Below the pieces are notes generated by a model, which saw only the letters and a list, made by a program, of their open reading frames with translations, searched no databases and had not been told where the DNA came from. DNA of 64,000 nt from Firmicutes bacterium HGW-Firmicutes-1 (GTDB lineage: Bacteria; Bacillota; Clostridia; Lachnospirales; Vallitaleaceae). Location: NCBI GenBank assembly GCA_002841625.1, contig PHAG01000002.1:310001-374000 (forward strand), in the 5' to 3' direction. A program made the translations under genes and the position numbers. The first letter of the stretch is position 1. The number at the start of each line of letters is the position of its first letter. This document shows, in pieces, positions 1 through 11,200 of this stretch.

Positions 1-329
1 ATGGAGGGCGAGTCAATACGAATATTGATGCTATTCAATGGGCAATTGAGGTTGAACAAAGAGGAGCAGGTGAAATATTATTAACCAGTATGGATTGCGA
101 TGGTACCAAGGCAGGCTACGATGTAGAGCTAACGAGAATAATTAGTGAGAGCGTTCATATTCCTGTGATTGCTTCAGGAGGAGCAGGAAATATGGAGCAC
201 TTTGCTACAGTATTAACGGAAGGCAAAGCTGATGCTGCTTTAGCAGCAAGCCTATTTCACTTTAAAGAGATTGAAATAGTTGAATTAAAGGAGTACTTGA
301 ACCAACATAACGTGCCAGTTAGATTATAA
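1..329 (+). CDS. hisF: Imidazole glycerol phosphate synthase subunit HisF (3' part only)
   Basis: The gene is cut by the left edge of the window; the reading frame is open from base 3 to the stop at 327-329. HisF is the cyclase half of the HisFH synthase that makes IGP and AICAR in cytoplasmic histidine synthesis. The visible C-terminal part of the beta/alpha barrel has the family signature: the stretch around [20 protein letters not shown], then [10 protein letters not shown] (phosphate-binding loop) and the ending VPVRL. The usual DRDGT is DCDGT here. It is followed 33 bases later by hisIE, as at the end of many his operons. Identification is firm; the N-terminal part cannot be judged. Confidence 0.95.
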   Translation, partial: GGRVNTNIDAIQWAIEVEQRGAGEILLTSMDCDGTKAGYDVELTRIISESVHIPVIASGGAGNMEHFATVLTEGKADAALAASLFHFKEIEIVELKEYLNQHNVPVRL

Positions 330-362
330 GATTTTAATGAACCTTAAAGGAGAAATAATAAA

Positions 363-995
363 ATGAAATTTTCAGACTTAAAGCTTAATGAACAAGGACT
401 TGTGACGGTGGTAACTCAAGATCATTATAATGGTCAAGTTTTAATGGTTGCTTATATGAATGAGGAAGCCTTTAACAAGACAATTGTAACTAAAAAAGCT
501 CATTATTATAGTAGAAGCAGAAATTCGCTATGGCTGAAGGGGGAGACCTCAGGGCATTTTCAACATGTAAAAGAACTTTATATAGATTGTGACAATGATA
601 CGTTATTAATGAAGGTTGCTCAAGAAGGCGTTGCTTGTCATACTGGCAAATCTAGCTGTTTTTATAGATTATTAGATTTTGAAACTTGTGAAATCAAAGA
701 GATAGATGATTTCAAAGCAACTGATATTTTAAAAGGTATTTATAATGTAATACTAGACAGACAGCAAAACCCAAAAGAGGGTTCTTATACGAATTATTTA
801 TTCGATAAAGGGATCGATAAGATTCTAAAAAAGGTTGGAGAGGAAACAGCAGAAGTAATCATTGGTGCTAAAAACGCTGGTAAGGAAGAAATCGTATATG
901 AAATATCTGATTTATTATATCATTTATCAGTATTAATAGTAGAAAAAGGTGCAACATGGGAAGACATATTCCAAGAATTAGAAGGTAGACGATAA
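363..995 (+). CDS. hisIE: Bifunctional phosphoribosyl-AMP cyclohydrolase / phosphoribosyl-ATP pyrophosphatase HisIE
   Basis: Cytoplasmic enzyme for steps 2 and 3 of histidine synthesis. The 210-residue length fits the HisI-HisE fusion. The HisI part (about 1-110) has [15 protein letters not shown], the metal-binding DCDND (Cys76) and the [11 protein letters not shown] zinc site (Cys92, Cys99). The HisE part (about 120-205) has the pyrophosphatase helix [15 protein letters not shown] and the following [10 protein letters not shown] good ribosome site (AAAGGAG) lies 11 bases upstream of the ATG. It is the last his gene; the next gene begins after about 155 bases with its own ribosome site. Confidence 0.95.
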   Translation: MKFSDLKLNEQGLVTVVTQDHYNGQVLMVAYMNEEAFNKTIVTKKAHYYSRSRNSLWLKGETSGHFQHVKELYIDCDNDTLLMKVAQEGVACHTGKSSCFYRLLDFETCEIKEIDDFKATDILKGIYNVILDRQQNPKEGSYTNYLFDKGIDKILKKVGEETAEVIIGAKNAGKEEIVYEISDLLYHLSVLIVEKGATWEDIFQELEGRR

Positions 996-1150
996 GATTT
1001 CTGTTTGGGAATGAAAAATGAGTGAATAATAATGTAAAACACTGGAAAAATTAGATCTCAGATTACAATATTCTAAAATAATCCTTGTTGAAAAATGTAA
1101 GAACTAGTGGTAATATAGTATTATCAGTTTTCAAAAGGAGTGAAATATAC

Positions 1151-2914
1151 GTGAAAAAAATTAGTTCTAAAATTGTATTTTTTACGATATTTATTGTATT
1201 AATATTATCATTCGTTTTACAAGGCACTTTTTTGATAAGTCAATATTCATTGAACAAGTTTATTAGTGGTCAGAATCGAACGTTATTAGAAGATTCTTTT
1301 AATAGACTCATACAGTCAGAAGTAGAAACGGCTGTTAGTAGTATTAAGAGTATGCATGAACATGGAACTGCGAATGGTCTATCAGAAGAGGTAATTAAAG
1401 CCAATATTGTAGAATACGTTAGAAATTTTAGATATGCGGAAACGGGTTACTTTTGGATTGATGATGAGCTGGGTAATAATGTTTTATTACCACCAAAACC
1501 TGAGGTCGAAGGAACGAATCGATATGAAGCTGTTGATGAACATGGTAATTTCTTTATTAAGGATATTATCAATGCAGGACTAAATGGCGGTGGGTTTTCT
1601 GAGTACTATTTTCCAAAGCCAAATGAAGAAGAAGCTAAAAAGAAAATATCTTACTCCTTAGCATATAAACCATTTAGCTGGGTAATTGGGACCGGTAATT
1701 ATGTCGATGATATTGACCTTGTTGTTCAGAAGCAAGGGGAATTAGTAACGAAGAAGATTAATACTTCAATAATGCTATCCATTGCAATTACAGGTGTATT
1801 GATAATTGTATTTTTAATATTAGCATTTTTATATGGTAAGAAAATATCTAAACCAATCGTTGAACTAAATAAAACTATTAAGCAAGCTGCAGGAGGCGAT
1901 CTTACAGTTCAAGTAAACATTCATTCTAATGATGAAGTTGGAGAGTTATCTACGTCATTTAATATTATGATTGCCAATTTGCAAGATATTACAATGGACA
2001 TTGCAAAATTAAGTAGCAGTTTATCTCAAGGGTTTATTAAAATTGAAGGTACTGCTGATGATGTTGCGAAAGGTTCAGAAGAAATTGCAAAAACCATTCA
2101 AGATCTTGCAGAAGGTGTTTCGAATCAAGCAATGGCTACAGGTGTTGTTGACAAAAGTATTTCTAGTATTGTTGAGAATCTAAAGGTTATGAACTATAAT
2201 ATGGATGAAGCCCAAAAACAAGCGGTTATCTCCATTGATGCAATTAACAAAGGAAAAGAAACAATAGAAATACAAAAAACCAAGATGTTAATTAACAAAC
2301 AAGCAAGCGGTAAGGTGTCAGATGCCATTACTACTCTTGCGAGTGTAGCTAACGAAATTGGTAATATAGTTGATGCAATCGATTCAATTTCACATCAAAC
2401 CAATTTACTAGCTTTAAATGCTGCTATTGAAGCAGCTCGTGCAGGTGAACTAGGGAAAGGTTTCGCAGTTGTTGCAGATGAGATTCGAAAATTAGCAGAA
2501 CAAACAATGTCATCTACCAAAAAGATTAGTGAAATAATACATGAGGTTACCAATTCTGTTGATGTAGCTGTTTTAGAGATTGGACATGTTGGTAAATCAG
2601 TAATTGATCAAGAAAGTGCACTTCATGATAGCGTAATGAGCTTTGAAAATATTTCAAGTGCGGTAACTGTAATTATTGAAAAGGTAGATGCTTCAGCAGA
2701 TAAAGCAAATATTGTAAATCAAGATGCAAATAGTGCATCTAAGGAAATGAACAATATTGCCAGTATAGCAGAAACGTCTGCGGCAAGTACACAAGAGGTT
2801 GCTGCGACAACGCAAGAACAAACTGCTCAAATAGGACAAGTTAATCAATACATCAAAGACATTTCAGACCTTGTAATTAACTTAAGCAATAGTACAAAGA
2901 AATTTAAAATTTAG
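1151..2914 (+). CDS. Methyl-accepting chemotaxis protein with extracellular Cache domain
   Basis: Membrane chemoreceptor that would feed CheA/CheW. I chose the GTG at 1151 because AAAAGGAG sits 10 bases before it and the next residues ([18 protein letters not shown]) begin the first membrane helix; an in-frame TTG at 1085 has no ribosome site. Order: TM1 about 9-31, single Cache sensor about 45-185 (motif ETGYFWIDD, then [11 protein letters not shown]), TM2 about 205-228, HAMP about 230-285, and a cytoplasmic signalling coiled coil with the conserved hairpin tip [18 protein letters not shown] near residue 415. It is a lone gene closed by a terminator. The Cache fold often binds small carboxylates or amino acids; the ligand here is unknown. 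Confidence 0.93.
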   Translation: MKKISSKIVFFTIFIVLILSFVLQGTFLISQYSLNKFISGQNRTLLEDSFNRLIQSEVETAVSSIKSMHEHGTANGLSEEVIKANIVEYVRNFRYAETGYFWIDDELGNNVLLPPKPEVEGTNRYEAVDEHGNFFIKDIINAGLNGGGFSEYYFPKPNEEEAKKKISYSLAYKPFSWVIGTGNYVDDIDLVVQKQGELVTKKINTSIMLSIAITGVLIIVFLILAFLYGKKISKPIVELNKTIKQAAGGDLTVQVNIHSNDEVGELSTSFNIMIANLQDITMDIAKLSSSLSQGFIKIEGTADDVAKGSEEIAKTIQDLAEGVSNQAMATGVVDKSISSIVENLKVMNYNMDEAQKQAVISIDAINKGKETIEIQKTKMLINKQASGKVSDAITTLASVANEIGNIVDAIDSISHQTNLLALNAAIEAARAGELGKGFAVVADEIRKLAEQTMSSTKKISEIIHEVTNSVDVAVLEIGHVGKSVIDQESALHDSVMSFENISSAVTVIIEKVDASADKANIVNQDANSASKEMNNIASIAETSAASTQEVAATTQEQTAQIGQVNQYIKDISDLVINLSNSTKKFKI

Positions 2915-2932
2915 TCAGTACATTCGTACTTT

Positions 2933-2979
2933 AAAGGAAATGAAATGGGTTGTATTAACCTTTTCATTTCCTTTTTGTT
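2933..2979 (+). terminator. Intrinsic terminator after the chemoreceptor
   Basis: AAAGGAAATGAAA (2933-2945) pairs with TTTCATTTCCTTT (2962-2974) across a 16-base loop, followed by a T-rich tail (TTGTTT). It lies 19 bases after the chemoreceptor stop codon. Confidence 0.7.
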
Positions 2980-3158
2980 TACACAAATCCTAATTCTGCA
3001 TATAGATATTCATATTGAATTCATAAATTTTTCATGTTAGTATTATTATATATTTTTGATTGTTGAGGTTTGAAATATTTCATTCAATATATGGAACTTT
3101 TTTGATTTGATATTCGTCAAAAATAACATCAAATCATTGCAAAGGAAGGGGAACAATT

Positions 3159-6100
3159 ATGAAAAAAAGAATCATTAGTATGGCTTTAATTGTAACACTT
3201 ATATTTACAGTTCTAGGAGTAGGACCATTTTCTGCAAACAACAATGTTGTAAAAGCAGAAGAATATAGAAATGGTTTTTCTCTTAAGCCTCAATTACAGG
3301 ATGTTACAGGGATAGATACAAAAACTACTTTTTTGTTTAAATCTGTTGCAGATGAATCCCTTAAGTCACTTCAGGAAGGATTGAAAGTTTATCCAGAAGT
3401 GAAATTTACGATTGCGAAAAAGGAAGAAGGGTATTTCATTATTCCATCCTCGGAGCTTGAAACCAATAAACTATATACTTTTACCTACAAAGATGCTACA
3501 TGGACTTTTCAAACAATGGCTACGTTTCGTATCTTAGGAACACTTCCAAATAACGAAGCTATTAGAGTGCCATTAGCATCAGGAATCGAATTGTATTTTA
3601 GTCACTCAAGTGCACAAGTGAAAGATTATTTTGAAATCCAACCTAGTGTACAAGGCGTCTTTGAGGAGCATGGAAGTACTGTGGTTTTTGTTCCAAAAGG
3701 TCTTAAAGAAAAAACATTGTATACGGTAACACTCAAATCGGGACTATCTTTAACAAGTTCAAATCAGAAACTTACTGAGGATTATTCTTTTACCTTTGAG
3801 ACTGCATCCAAAGAGGATGAAGCTTACAAGGAGCCAAAGGGGTATTTTAATTTTAATAGTATCATGAGCGAATATGCGTTAAATGAAGCGCCTAAAATAC
3901 CAATGAGCTATTATATTGATGGTGATTTTCTTGATACAAAAATCAAGACAACTCTATATGCATATCCATCAATAGACAACTTTATGGATGCAATTATTGA
4001 TTATAATGAATTGCCTCATTGGTCAATGTACTCTTTAGAAAATAATAAAGTAAAAACCGATGGATTAAGTAAGTCAATTTCATTTGAGCAGCCAGTAGTT
4101 CAAAATCAAAACAATCAACAATTTCTAAATATACCAGAGAAGCTACCTGCAGGTTATTATTTGGTTGATAGTACATGGGAGGACCTACACTTCCAAACAT
4201 TGATTCAGGTTACAAATCTAAGCTATTACTATTCTGACGCATCCAACAAGGGTATATTATGGATTAATGATCTTGCAACCGGTAAATCTGTACAAGGTGC
4301 TGTAGTTACTCAAAAGGGTTCCGAGAAAAAATATACAAGCAATGTAAATGGTGTTGTTGAATTGCCAACAAGTGAAGCAGAAGCAGGGTTAACCTTATAT
4401 AAAATGGGATATGGAAATCAAAGTGCCTTAGTAATGAATTATCCATATAATACATATTACTGGAATGATAGTCTAAGCCAATATTGGAAATATCTACAAA
4501 CAGATAGAAACCTATATCAACCAGATGATAAGGTAATGGTATGGGGCTTTTTGCAAAATAGATATGAAGATGAAGATCTGAAAGAAGTAACGATTGAGGT
4601 AAATTCAAGTAATTGGAGAATGTACGATATGTGGGGTAGATATGGTAATGATATACCCTATACATCAAAAAAGGTTGCAGTAAAGAATGGCTTTTATGAA
4701 GGAGATATAGAGCTTCCAAATCTAGAACCAGGCAATTATCAAATAGAGGTTAAGCTAAAGGACAAAGTTGTTTCGAGTACTTATCTTCAAGTAGAAAAAT
4801 ATATTAAGCCAGAATATAAGATAGAAGCCAATCCAGACAAAAAGGCGGTATTTGTTGGTGATAGTGTTCATTTCATAACCAAAACTAGCTTTTTTGAAGG
4901 TACACCTGTTGCTAAGCTAAATGTGAACTATAATATTTCAGGATTAGATTATAAAACAGGTGAAATGAAAACAGATACCAAAGGATTAAGCAAGATTGCT
5001 TATACACCACAATATAAAGAAGAATATCAAGGCATGAACTATATTTATTTTAATGCTTATGCCAGCTTGCCTGAATCTGGACAGATAGATACGTCCAGTG
5101 CGCTAAAGGTGTTTATGAATGACATCAACGTGAAGTTTACAACAACATTAGATAAGGATCAAGGTACAATAAATGCCGAAGTAAACAAAATTGTATTAGA
5201 TAAACTGAATGATAATATTGAAGACAATGATGAAGAATTTTTGGGTGATGCCATTTCAGCACATTTAATAAAGGGTACTGTTTATAAGAATGAGTGGAAG
5301 AAAAAAGAAATTGGAGAATACTATGATTTTATTAACAAGGTAGTTGTAAAACAATATGATTATTATACAGAGAAAGTTAAAGTGCAGGATATTACTTTAG
5401 TGACGGACAAAGTAGGAAAAGCCGTAGCAAAAGTCACCTTACCAAGTAAGGAGAATAGTTATTATACGGTTGAACTTAAAACCAATGATTTATCAGGTAA
5501 AAAGATGACCTTCGAGCAATATTATGGAGAGCATTGGATGTATAGTCCTAGTTACGAGAGATATATCTTGAAATCTGAAAAAGCAACCTTTGATCTAGGA
5601 GATACAATTGACGTTCAATTTATGAACAATGATAAGGCTTTGCCAGCTGGAAATTTCTTATATATTACAGCTCAAAATGGTATTAAAAAATATGAGGTGA
5701 AGCAGACATCAAAGTATACTACAACATTTGATGAGACCTTTATTCCTAATGCTGATCTTATAGGGGTATATTTTAACGGGAAAACATATATTCAAGGTGA
5801 ACACTTTTCACCTAGATTAGATCTTGAGAAAAACCGTATATCTTTTACAGCAGAAACAGATAAAGATTCCTATAAACCAGGTGAAATTTGCACAGTTAAA
5901 TTAAAAGCCACTATTTTCTCTAAGGCTTTAAATAAAGAAGTTGGAGCAAAGGGAGTTACTATAAATATTAGTATTGTTGATGAAGCTTTATTCCAATTAA
6001 GTGATCAAAGTATTGACACACTTGAAAGCTTATATGAATGGGTGCCAAATGGAATTAAAAATTCATATTCCTCACATAAGAATGATGGTTATAATATGAT

Positions 6101-8075
6101 TATGCCTATGATGTATGGTAGAGGAGGCTTAGAACTGGAATCAGCACAAGCAATGCCAACAACTGCAAATAGTTCTAAAGATGCTAAAGATGAAGCGCAA
6201 GTGGGAGCTGTGAGATCCGAGTTTAAAGATACCGCTTATTTTACGTCGATTCATCTTGACGAAAATGGTGTAGGTACTTTCTCATACAAGCTACCAGATA
6301 ATGTTACTTCCTGGCGGATGACTTTTGCAGGTATATCTGAAACCTTAAAGGCAGGAACGAATGTAGAAGAAGTCATTGTTACGATGCCATATTTTATCAA
6401 TACCTCACTGAGTTCAATTTATTTAGAAGGAGATAAACCTTTTGTTGGTATAACAGCTTATGGTAGTAATTTAAAGAACGGAGAAAAAATTACTTATGAG
6501 GTAAGCTGTAAAGAAAATGGTTATAAGTCAACGGTAAAGGGAACTGCCTTTGAAAGATCTAACGTCCCGCTATTTGATATGAAGGAAGGCGATTATAATC
6601 TTATTATTAAAGCAACTTCTGCATCAGGTTATACAGATGCGATTGAAAAGCAAATCAAGGTTGTGAAAACTTATCATGAAAAAGAAGTAGCCGATTTTTA
6701 TCAATTAACAGATGGATTTAAGTTAACAACAACAAATGAGGGTATGACACGTTTAACTTTTGTTGATAAAGGAAAAGGACAATTTATACCTTCACTTTAT
6801 TCCTTAGCATATAGTGGAGGAAAACGTGTAGATCAAAAGTATATAGGTTTATTAGCTAGAAACATTCTGTTAGAAACATTTGGTGAAGAAATATTGTTCA
6901 AGGAAGAAGTAGCACTTTCAGATTATCAAATGGAAGATGGGGGCTTTGGGATTTTACCATATGCCGCAAGTGATTTAGAAACAACTGTTAAATTATTACC
7001 TGTTATTAAGTCATTGATAAATGATAAAGCAGTAACATCCTATCTATACAATGCGTTGAACGATAAAAAAAATACCAATAGCAGAAAAGCAATAGCATTG
7101 TATGGGTTAGCTGTTATGAATGAACCTGTAGTAATTGAATTAGAAAAGCTAGAAAAGAATACAAACCTTAATTTAAAAGACTATATTTATTTAAGCTTAA
7201 CTTATGCTGCTCTTGGTGATCACTTTAAAGCAAATGAAATATATTCTAAACATATCGTAACAAATATTGAAAAATATGATCAAGTTGCTAGAATAAAAAC
7301 AGGTAAAACAGAAGATGAATATTTAGAATACACTGCACTTACAATGTTAATCGCATCTGCTTTAGATCTTGAAGAAAAGCAATTATTTTTTGATTATGTG
7401 AAGAGTCAGAATTCCAAGGAAGTGTTGGTGAATTCCGAGATTTTAACGTTTATAAAAAATGAAATTGGTAAAGTGAAAGAATCAAAACTTTCTGTTACCT
7501 ATTCCTATGATGGGAAATCTTATACGAAGAAGGTCGAAGATGGCTGGCCAGTAACAATTACACTACCTTCAAGTAAGTTAAAGGATTTTAAAGTAACTAA
7601 GGTAGAAGGTAGCGCTGGGTTGGTTGCAATCTACAATGCGAAGCTTTCAAAAACAACCACCAATGATAACAATATGAAAGCCAGTAGAACGTATTATAAT
7701 TACTATACGAAGGCTTCTTCAAAAGAATTTGCACAATCAGATATTGTTAAAGTGCAAATTGATTGGAGTATTGCAAAGTCTGCAATTGATGATACGTATA
7801 TTGTAACAGATTACCTTCCATCAGGTCTGAGACCAATAGAAAATGTTTGGGATATGGGATTGAAGACTGGCGATGATTATTGGTATAGGGATATTGATGG
7901 ACAAAAAGTAACTTTCTATATTAGTAAGAATTATGATAAATATGAATCATTGTATTATTATGCTAGAGTAGTAACACCAGGAAATTACAAAGCAGAAGGT
8001 GTTGTAGTTCAAGGAGTAAATGTTAAGGATAGTATTTATATTGGTGTAATGGACAATATTAAAGTAAAAGAGTAA
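3159..8075 (+). CDS. Secreted bacterial alpha-2-macroglobulin-like protein lacking the thioester cysteine
   Basis: A 1638-residue exported protein. Residues 1-34 form a Sec signal peptide ending VKAEE; there is no lipobox cysteine. Two Ig-like/Big_5-type segments (about 45-210) precede macroglobulin domains: the A2M_N segment near 445 (TDRNLYQPDDKVMVWG), the bait-region domain from about 895 (TDKDSYKPGE), the A2M core near 1025-1110 (LPDNVTSWRMTF) and a thioester-type helical domain near 1195-1410. Where thioester family members have GCxEQ, this protein has SGGKRVDQK (1219-1227), with Arg1223 aligned to the Cys, so covalent trapping of proteases should not occur. Thioester-free relatives such as E. 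coli YfaS are known. Ribosome site AAGGAAGGGG. Likely a cell-surface protease-binding or protective protein; the role is inferred. Confidence 0.88.
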   Translation: MKKRIISMALIVTLIFTVLGVGPFSANNNVVKAEEYRNGFSLKPQLQDVTGIDTKTTFLFKSVADESLKSLQEGLKVYPEVKFTIAKKEEGYFIIPSSELETNKLYTFTYKDATWTFQTMATFRILGTLPNNEAIRVPLASGIELYFSHSSAQVKDYFEIQPSVQGVFEEHGSTVVFVPKGLKEKTLYTVTLKSGLSLTSSNQKLTEDYSFTFETASKEDEAYKEPKGYFNFNSIMSEYALNEAPKIPMSYYIDGDFLDTKIKTTLYAYPSIDNFMDAIIDYNELPHWSMYSLENNKVKTDGLSKSISFEQPVVQNQNNQQFLNIPEKLPAGYYLVDSTWEDLHFQTLIQVTNLSYYYSDASNKGILWINDLATGKSVQGAVVTQKGSEKKYTSNVNGVVELPTSEAEAGLTLYKMGYGNQSALVMNYPYNTYYWNDSLSQYWKYLQTDRNLYQPDDKVMVWGFLQNRYEDEDLKEVTIEVNSSNWRMYDMWGRYGNDIPYTSKKVAVKNGFYEGDIELPNLEPGNYQIEVKLKDKVVSSTYLQVEKYIKPEYKIEANPDKKAVFVGDSVHFITKTSFFEGTPVAKLNVNYNISGLDYKTGEMKTDTKGLSKIAYTPQYKEEYQGMNYIYFNAYASLPESGQIDTSSALKVFMNDINVKFTTTLDKDQGTINAEVNKIVLDKLNDNIEDNDEEFLGDAISAHLIKGTVYKNEWKKKEIGEYYDFINKVVVKQYDYYTEKVKVQDITLVTDKVGKAVAKVTLPSKENSYYTVELKTNDLSGKKMTFEQYYGEHWMYSPSYERYILKSEKATFDLGDTIDVQFMNNDKALPAGNFLYITAQNGIKKYEVKQTSKYTTTFDETFIPNADLIGVYFNGKTYIQGEHFSPRLDLEKNRISFTAETDKDSYKPGEICTVKLKATIFSKALNKEVGAKGVTINISIVDEALFQLSDQSIDTLESLYEWVPNGIKNSYSSHKNDGYNMIMPMMYGRGGLELESAQAMPTTANSSKDAKDEAQVGAVRSEFKDTAYFTSIHLDENGVGTFSYKLPDNVTSWRMTFAGISETLKAGTNVEEVIVTMPYFINTSLSSIYLEGDKPFVGITAYGSNLKNGEKITYEVSCKENGYKSTVKGTAFERSNVPLFDMKEGDYNLIIKATSASGYTDAIEKQIKVVKTYHEKEVADFYQLTDGFKLTTTNEGMTRLTFVDKGKGQFIPSLYSLAYSGGKRVDQKYIGLLARNILLETFGEEILFKEEVALSDYQMEDGGFGILPYAASDLETTVKLLPVIKSLINDKAVTSYLYNALNDKKNTNSRKAIALYGLAVMNEPVVIELEKLEKNTNLNLKDYIYLSLTYAALGDHFKANEIYSKHIVTNIEKYDQVARIKTGKTEDEYLEYTALTMLIASALDLEEKQLFFDYVKSQNSKEVLVNSEILTFIKNEIGKVKESKLSVTYSYDGKSYTKKVEDGWPVTITLPSSKLKDFKVTKVEGSAGLVAIYNAKLSKTTTNDNNMKASRTYYNYYTKASSKEFAQSDIVKVQIDWSIAKSAIDDTYIVTDYLPSGLRPIENVWDMGLKTGDDYWYRDIDGQKVTFYISKNYDKYESLYYYARVVTPGNYKAEGVVVQGVNVKDSIYIGVMDNIKVKE

Positions 8076-8082
8076 TGAAGGA

Positions 8083-8122
8083 AGGCCCACTAGTTGGAAA
8101 TAGCTAGTGGGTCAAATTTATT
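8083..8122 (+). terminator. Terminator-like hairpin after the macroglobulin gene
   Basis: CCCACTAG (8086-8093) pairs with CTAGTGGG (8104-8111) around a 10-base loop, followed by an AT-rich tail (TCAAATTTATTT) with a weak T run. It starts right after the stop codon. Confidence 0.55.
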
Positions 8123-8216
8123 TACAAATTATGAAAAGCAGCAGATAGGTCACAATAGAATCATTGGTTCTTCTTGGCCGTTTTTCTTTTTATGTAGGCA
8201 AAGTTCTGCATATGTA

Positions 8217-8245
8217 TTGATGATTGTCTGCGTATCGTATATAAT
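8217..8245 (+). promoter_or_regulatory. Sigma-A-type promoter of the histidine kinase operon
   Basis: TTGATG (8217-8222), a 17-base spacer and a perfect TATAAT (8240-8245). Transcription would begin near 8252, just before the GGAGG ribosome site at 8267-8271. This supports translation from the ATG at 8278 rather than from upstream codons. Confidence 0.7.
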
Positions 8246-8277
8246 TGTGTAATGATCAACAAATTTGGAGGTATAAT

Positions 8278-11200
8278 ATGGAACTTAATGACAGTGAGTT
8301 ATTACGGAATGACAATTTATTACATGCATTAATGAATACCATACAAACCAACTTTGCGAACAATAATGTTGAAATATTATTTTGGGATATTAAATCAAAT
8401 CTTATTAATAACATAAATGAAAGTAATAGAATATTTAGAATTAGTCTAACTGATAAGAGCTGTGATCTTACAGAATTGATCAATCATTATATTCATGAAA
8501 ATGATAAATTAAAGGTATTAAATACCTTTGCCGAATTGAAAAGAGGCATAGAAAAAACAGCAATTCTTTTTAGGGTATTAGATGATAAGAACAATACGCT
8601 TCATATTAGAATAACTTTTGAAAAAGTTATCAATCAATTAGGAAATATGATTGGAATTCTTATCTTATCTTCTGATTGTACCAACGAACTGAAGGAAAAA
8701 AAAGAGTTTCAATATAGAAGATTAAAAAATGAACTTATATATAACATGGGTATGATGAATTTAGTTGATGTACCTGAAATAATAAATGTTTTTTTGGAAA
8801 ATGCATTGATTATCTCTGAAAGTCTAGTAGGTTATATGTACCATTATAATAAAGCTACAAATGAATTCGAATTTTTTGAATGCTCTAATCGTTTTATTCA
8901 AAAAGAAGAAGAGGCAATTAAGAATAATAAAATTCCGTTTAATAGCAACGAAATATTAGATGAGATTATTAGAGATAGGCAAATAATGATTGCCAATAAT
9001 GAAAGCGAAATGACTTTTAGGGTGAAATCCCTAAATAGATATATGGTTATTCCAATATTAGTAAAAGATATCGTTGTTGGGATACTTATTTTAGGTAACA
9101 AGGAAGACTATTATACGAACAATGATGCAAGATCTATCAAGTCTCTAATGGATGAAGTATATAGAGTTATTTTGCTTAAGGAAAATGAAATGATTGCTTC
9201 GATAAATCGGGAAAAGTTTCAATTGACCTTTGAGAAAGCTCCAGTTGGTATATGCTTTTTAACGCTCACAGGAAATTATATTAATGTGAATAATAAGTTT
9301 TGCAGAATTTTAGGTTATTCAGAAGAAGAAGCAATTCATATGAATTTTTTTGATATTACATATGAAGAAGATGTCAAGGAAAACAAAAGATTATTTAATT
9401 TGCTTATCAAGGATAAGATACGTGATTTTTCTTATGAGAAAAGATATATTAAAAAAGGTGGAGCAGTTATTTGGGTTAAAGTAACGGCAACTAAAGTACA
9501 CGAAGCAATTTCACAGGAAATATATATTATTTCTGTAGTGGAAGAAATAACGGAAAGCAAGATCAACCAACAACGATTGAAATTAAGTGAAGCAAAGCTA
9601 CGAGAGGCTGAAAAAATTTCCAAATCAGGCTATTTTGAGTATAATGTCAAGACAAATAGTGATTATTTTTCAGATGGATATTTGAGGTTATTTAGAAAAG
9701 ATAAAATCGTTGTCAATGGTAAGTTTGTTGCTAAAAAAAATAGTGCATGGAGTTTTGAAGCCTTTGTTGAAAAACTAATCAAGGAAATCAAATTAAAAAA
9801 TAAAAGGAAAACCTTTCATATCGATAATGAATTTATTACAATAGATGGACAAGTTCAATACTTGGAATTTACCATTTTACCTGAATACAATAATGCTGAG
9901 CTTTTATTGATTAGAGGCTTCATCAAGGATATTACAGCTGAAAAATTGGTTGAAGAAAAACTCAAGGAAAACGAAGTGCTTTATCAGACTGTAATCGAAA
10001 ATCTACCTTACAAATTTATCGTAAAGGATGTTAATTTAAATTATATTATTTCTAATTCAATGCTTGCAAATTCACTTAAGGTTTCAAAGGAGGAACTGAC
10101 AGGTAAAAACGATTTTGATTTTTATCCTCCAGAGTTAGCAAGGCAATATAGAGAAGATGATCTCAGAATTTTAACCTCAAAAAAATCGGAAGATTGGGAT
10201 CAAAAATACATCTATGATGGTAAGGTGTATTGGGAAAACATCATTAAAAGTGCAGTAATTGATGAAAATGACAATATTATAGCTGTGGTTGCTATGATTA
10301 AAGATATAACAGACAGAAAAGCAATAGATATTGAACTAGAAAATTACAGAAACAAGCTAGAAGAGTTAGTAGAAGAAAAAGCGAAAGAAATCACTCGGAT
10401 TGAAGAAGAGGTCAAATTGTTTTTTAGCACTACCTTAGATATGCTCTGTATTGCAGATTTTGAAGGGCATTTTACAAAAATTAGTAATATATGGTCTAAA
10501 ACATTAGGGTGGACAGATGAAGAGTTGTTTTCAAAAGCAATTATAAATATTATCCATCCAGAAGATGTAAGTAAAACAATCCTAGTTTTCAAAGAACTAA
10601 AAAACGGAAAAGATATTGTTAATTTTAATACAAGAGTATTGTGTAAGGATGGTTCATTTAAGTGGATTGACTGGAATCTAACATCAATAGTAGAACGTAA
10701 AATCATTATTGCGGCTGCAAGGGATATCACCAAACGAAAAGAAATCGAGTTAGCGCTAATTGATGCAAAACATAAGGCAGAACTTGCATACGAAGCAAAG
10801 AGCGAGTTCCTTGCAAACATTAGTCATGAAATAAGAACACCACTTAATTCAGTAATAGGGTATGCGGAACTATTGGAGAGTCACTTAGAAGATTCAGGGT
10901 TAATTAGCTACGTGAAAGGTATAAACACATCAGGAAGAATACTTCTTAGTTTGATCAATGATATATTGGATTTATCTAAATTAGAAGCAAGTAAAATGAC
11001 TTTTAAATACGATTGGGTAGATATTAGGGAGTTTATTGCAAATATTGAAAAGGTATTCACTTATAGTGCCTATGATAAAAAAATAGAGTTTAATACTGAG
11101 GTTGAATCATCCTTGCCAAATTACTTTTATATTGATGAAATTCGAATAAGACAAGTTTTAATAAATTTAATTGGGAATGGTATTAAATTTACCCATCAAG

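Noticed and set aside
4306-4719. 137-codon antisense ORF in the macroglobulin gene and similar long minus-strand ORFs elsewhere (e.g. 10344-10820, 24706-25176)
   Set aside because: Low-complexity peptides opposite well-supported genes, without ribosome sites; antisense shadows of AT-rich coding DNA.
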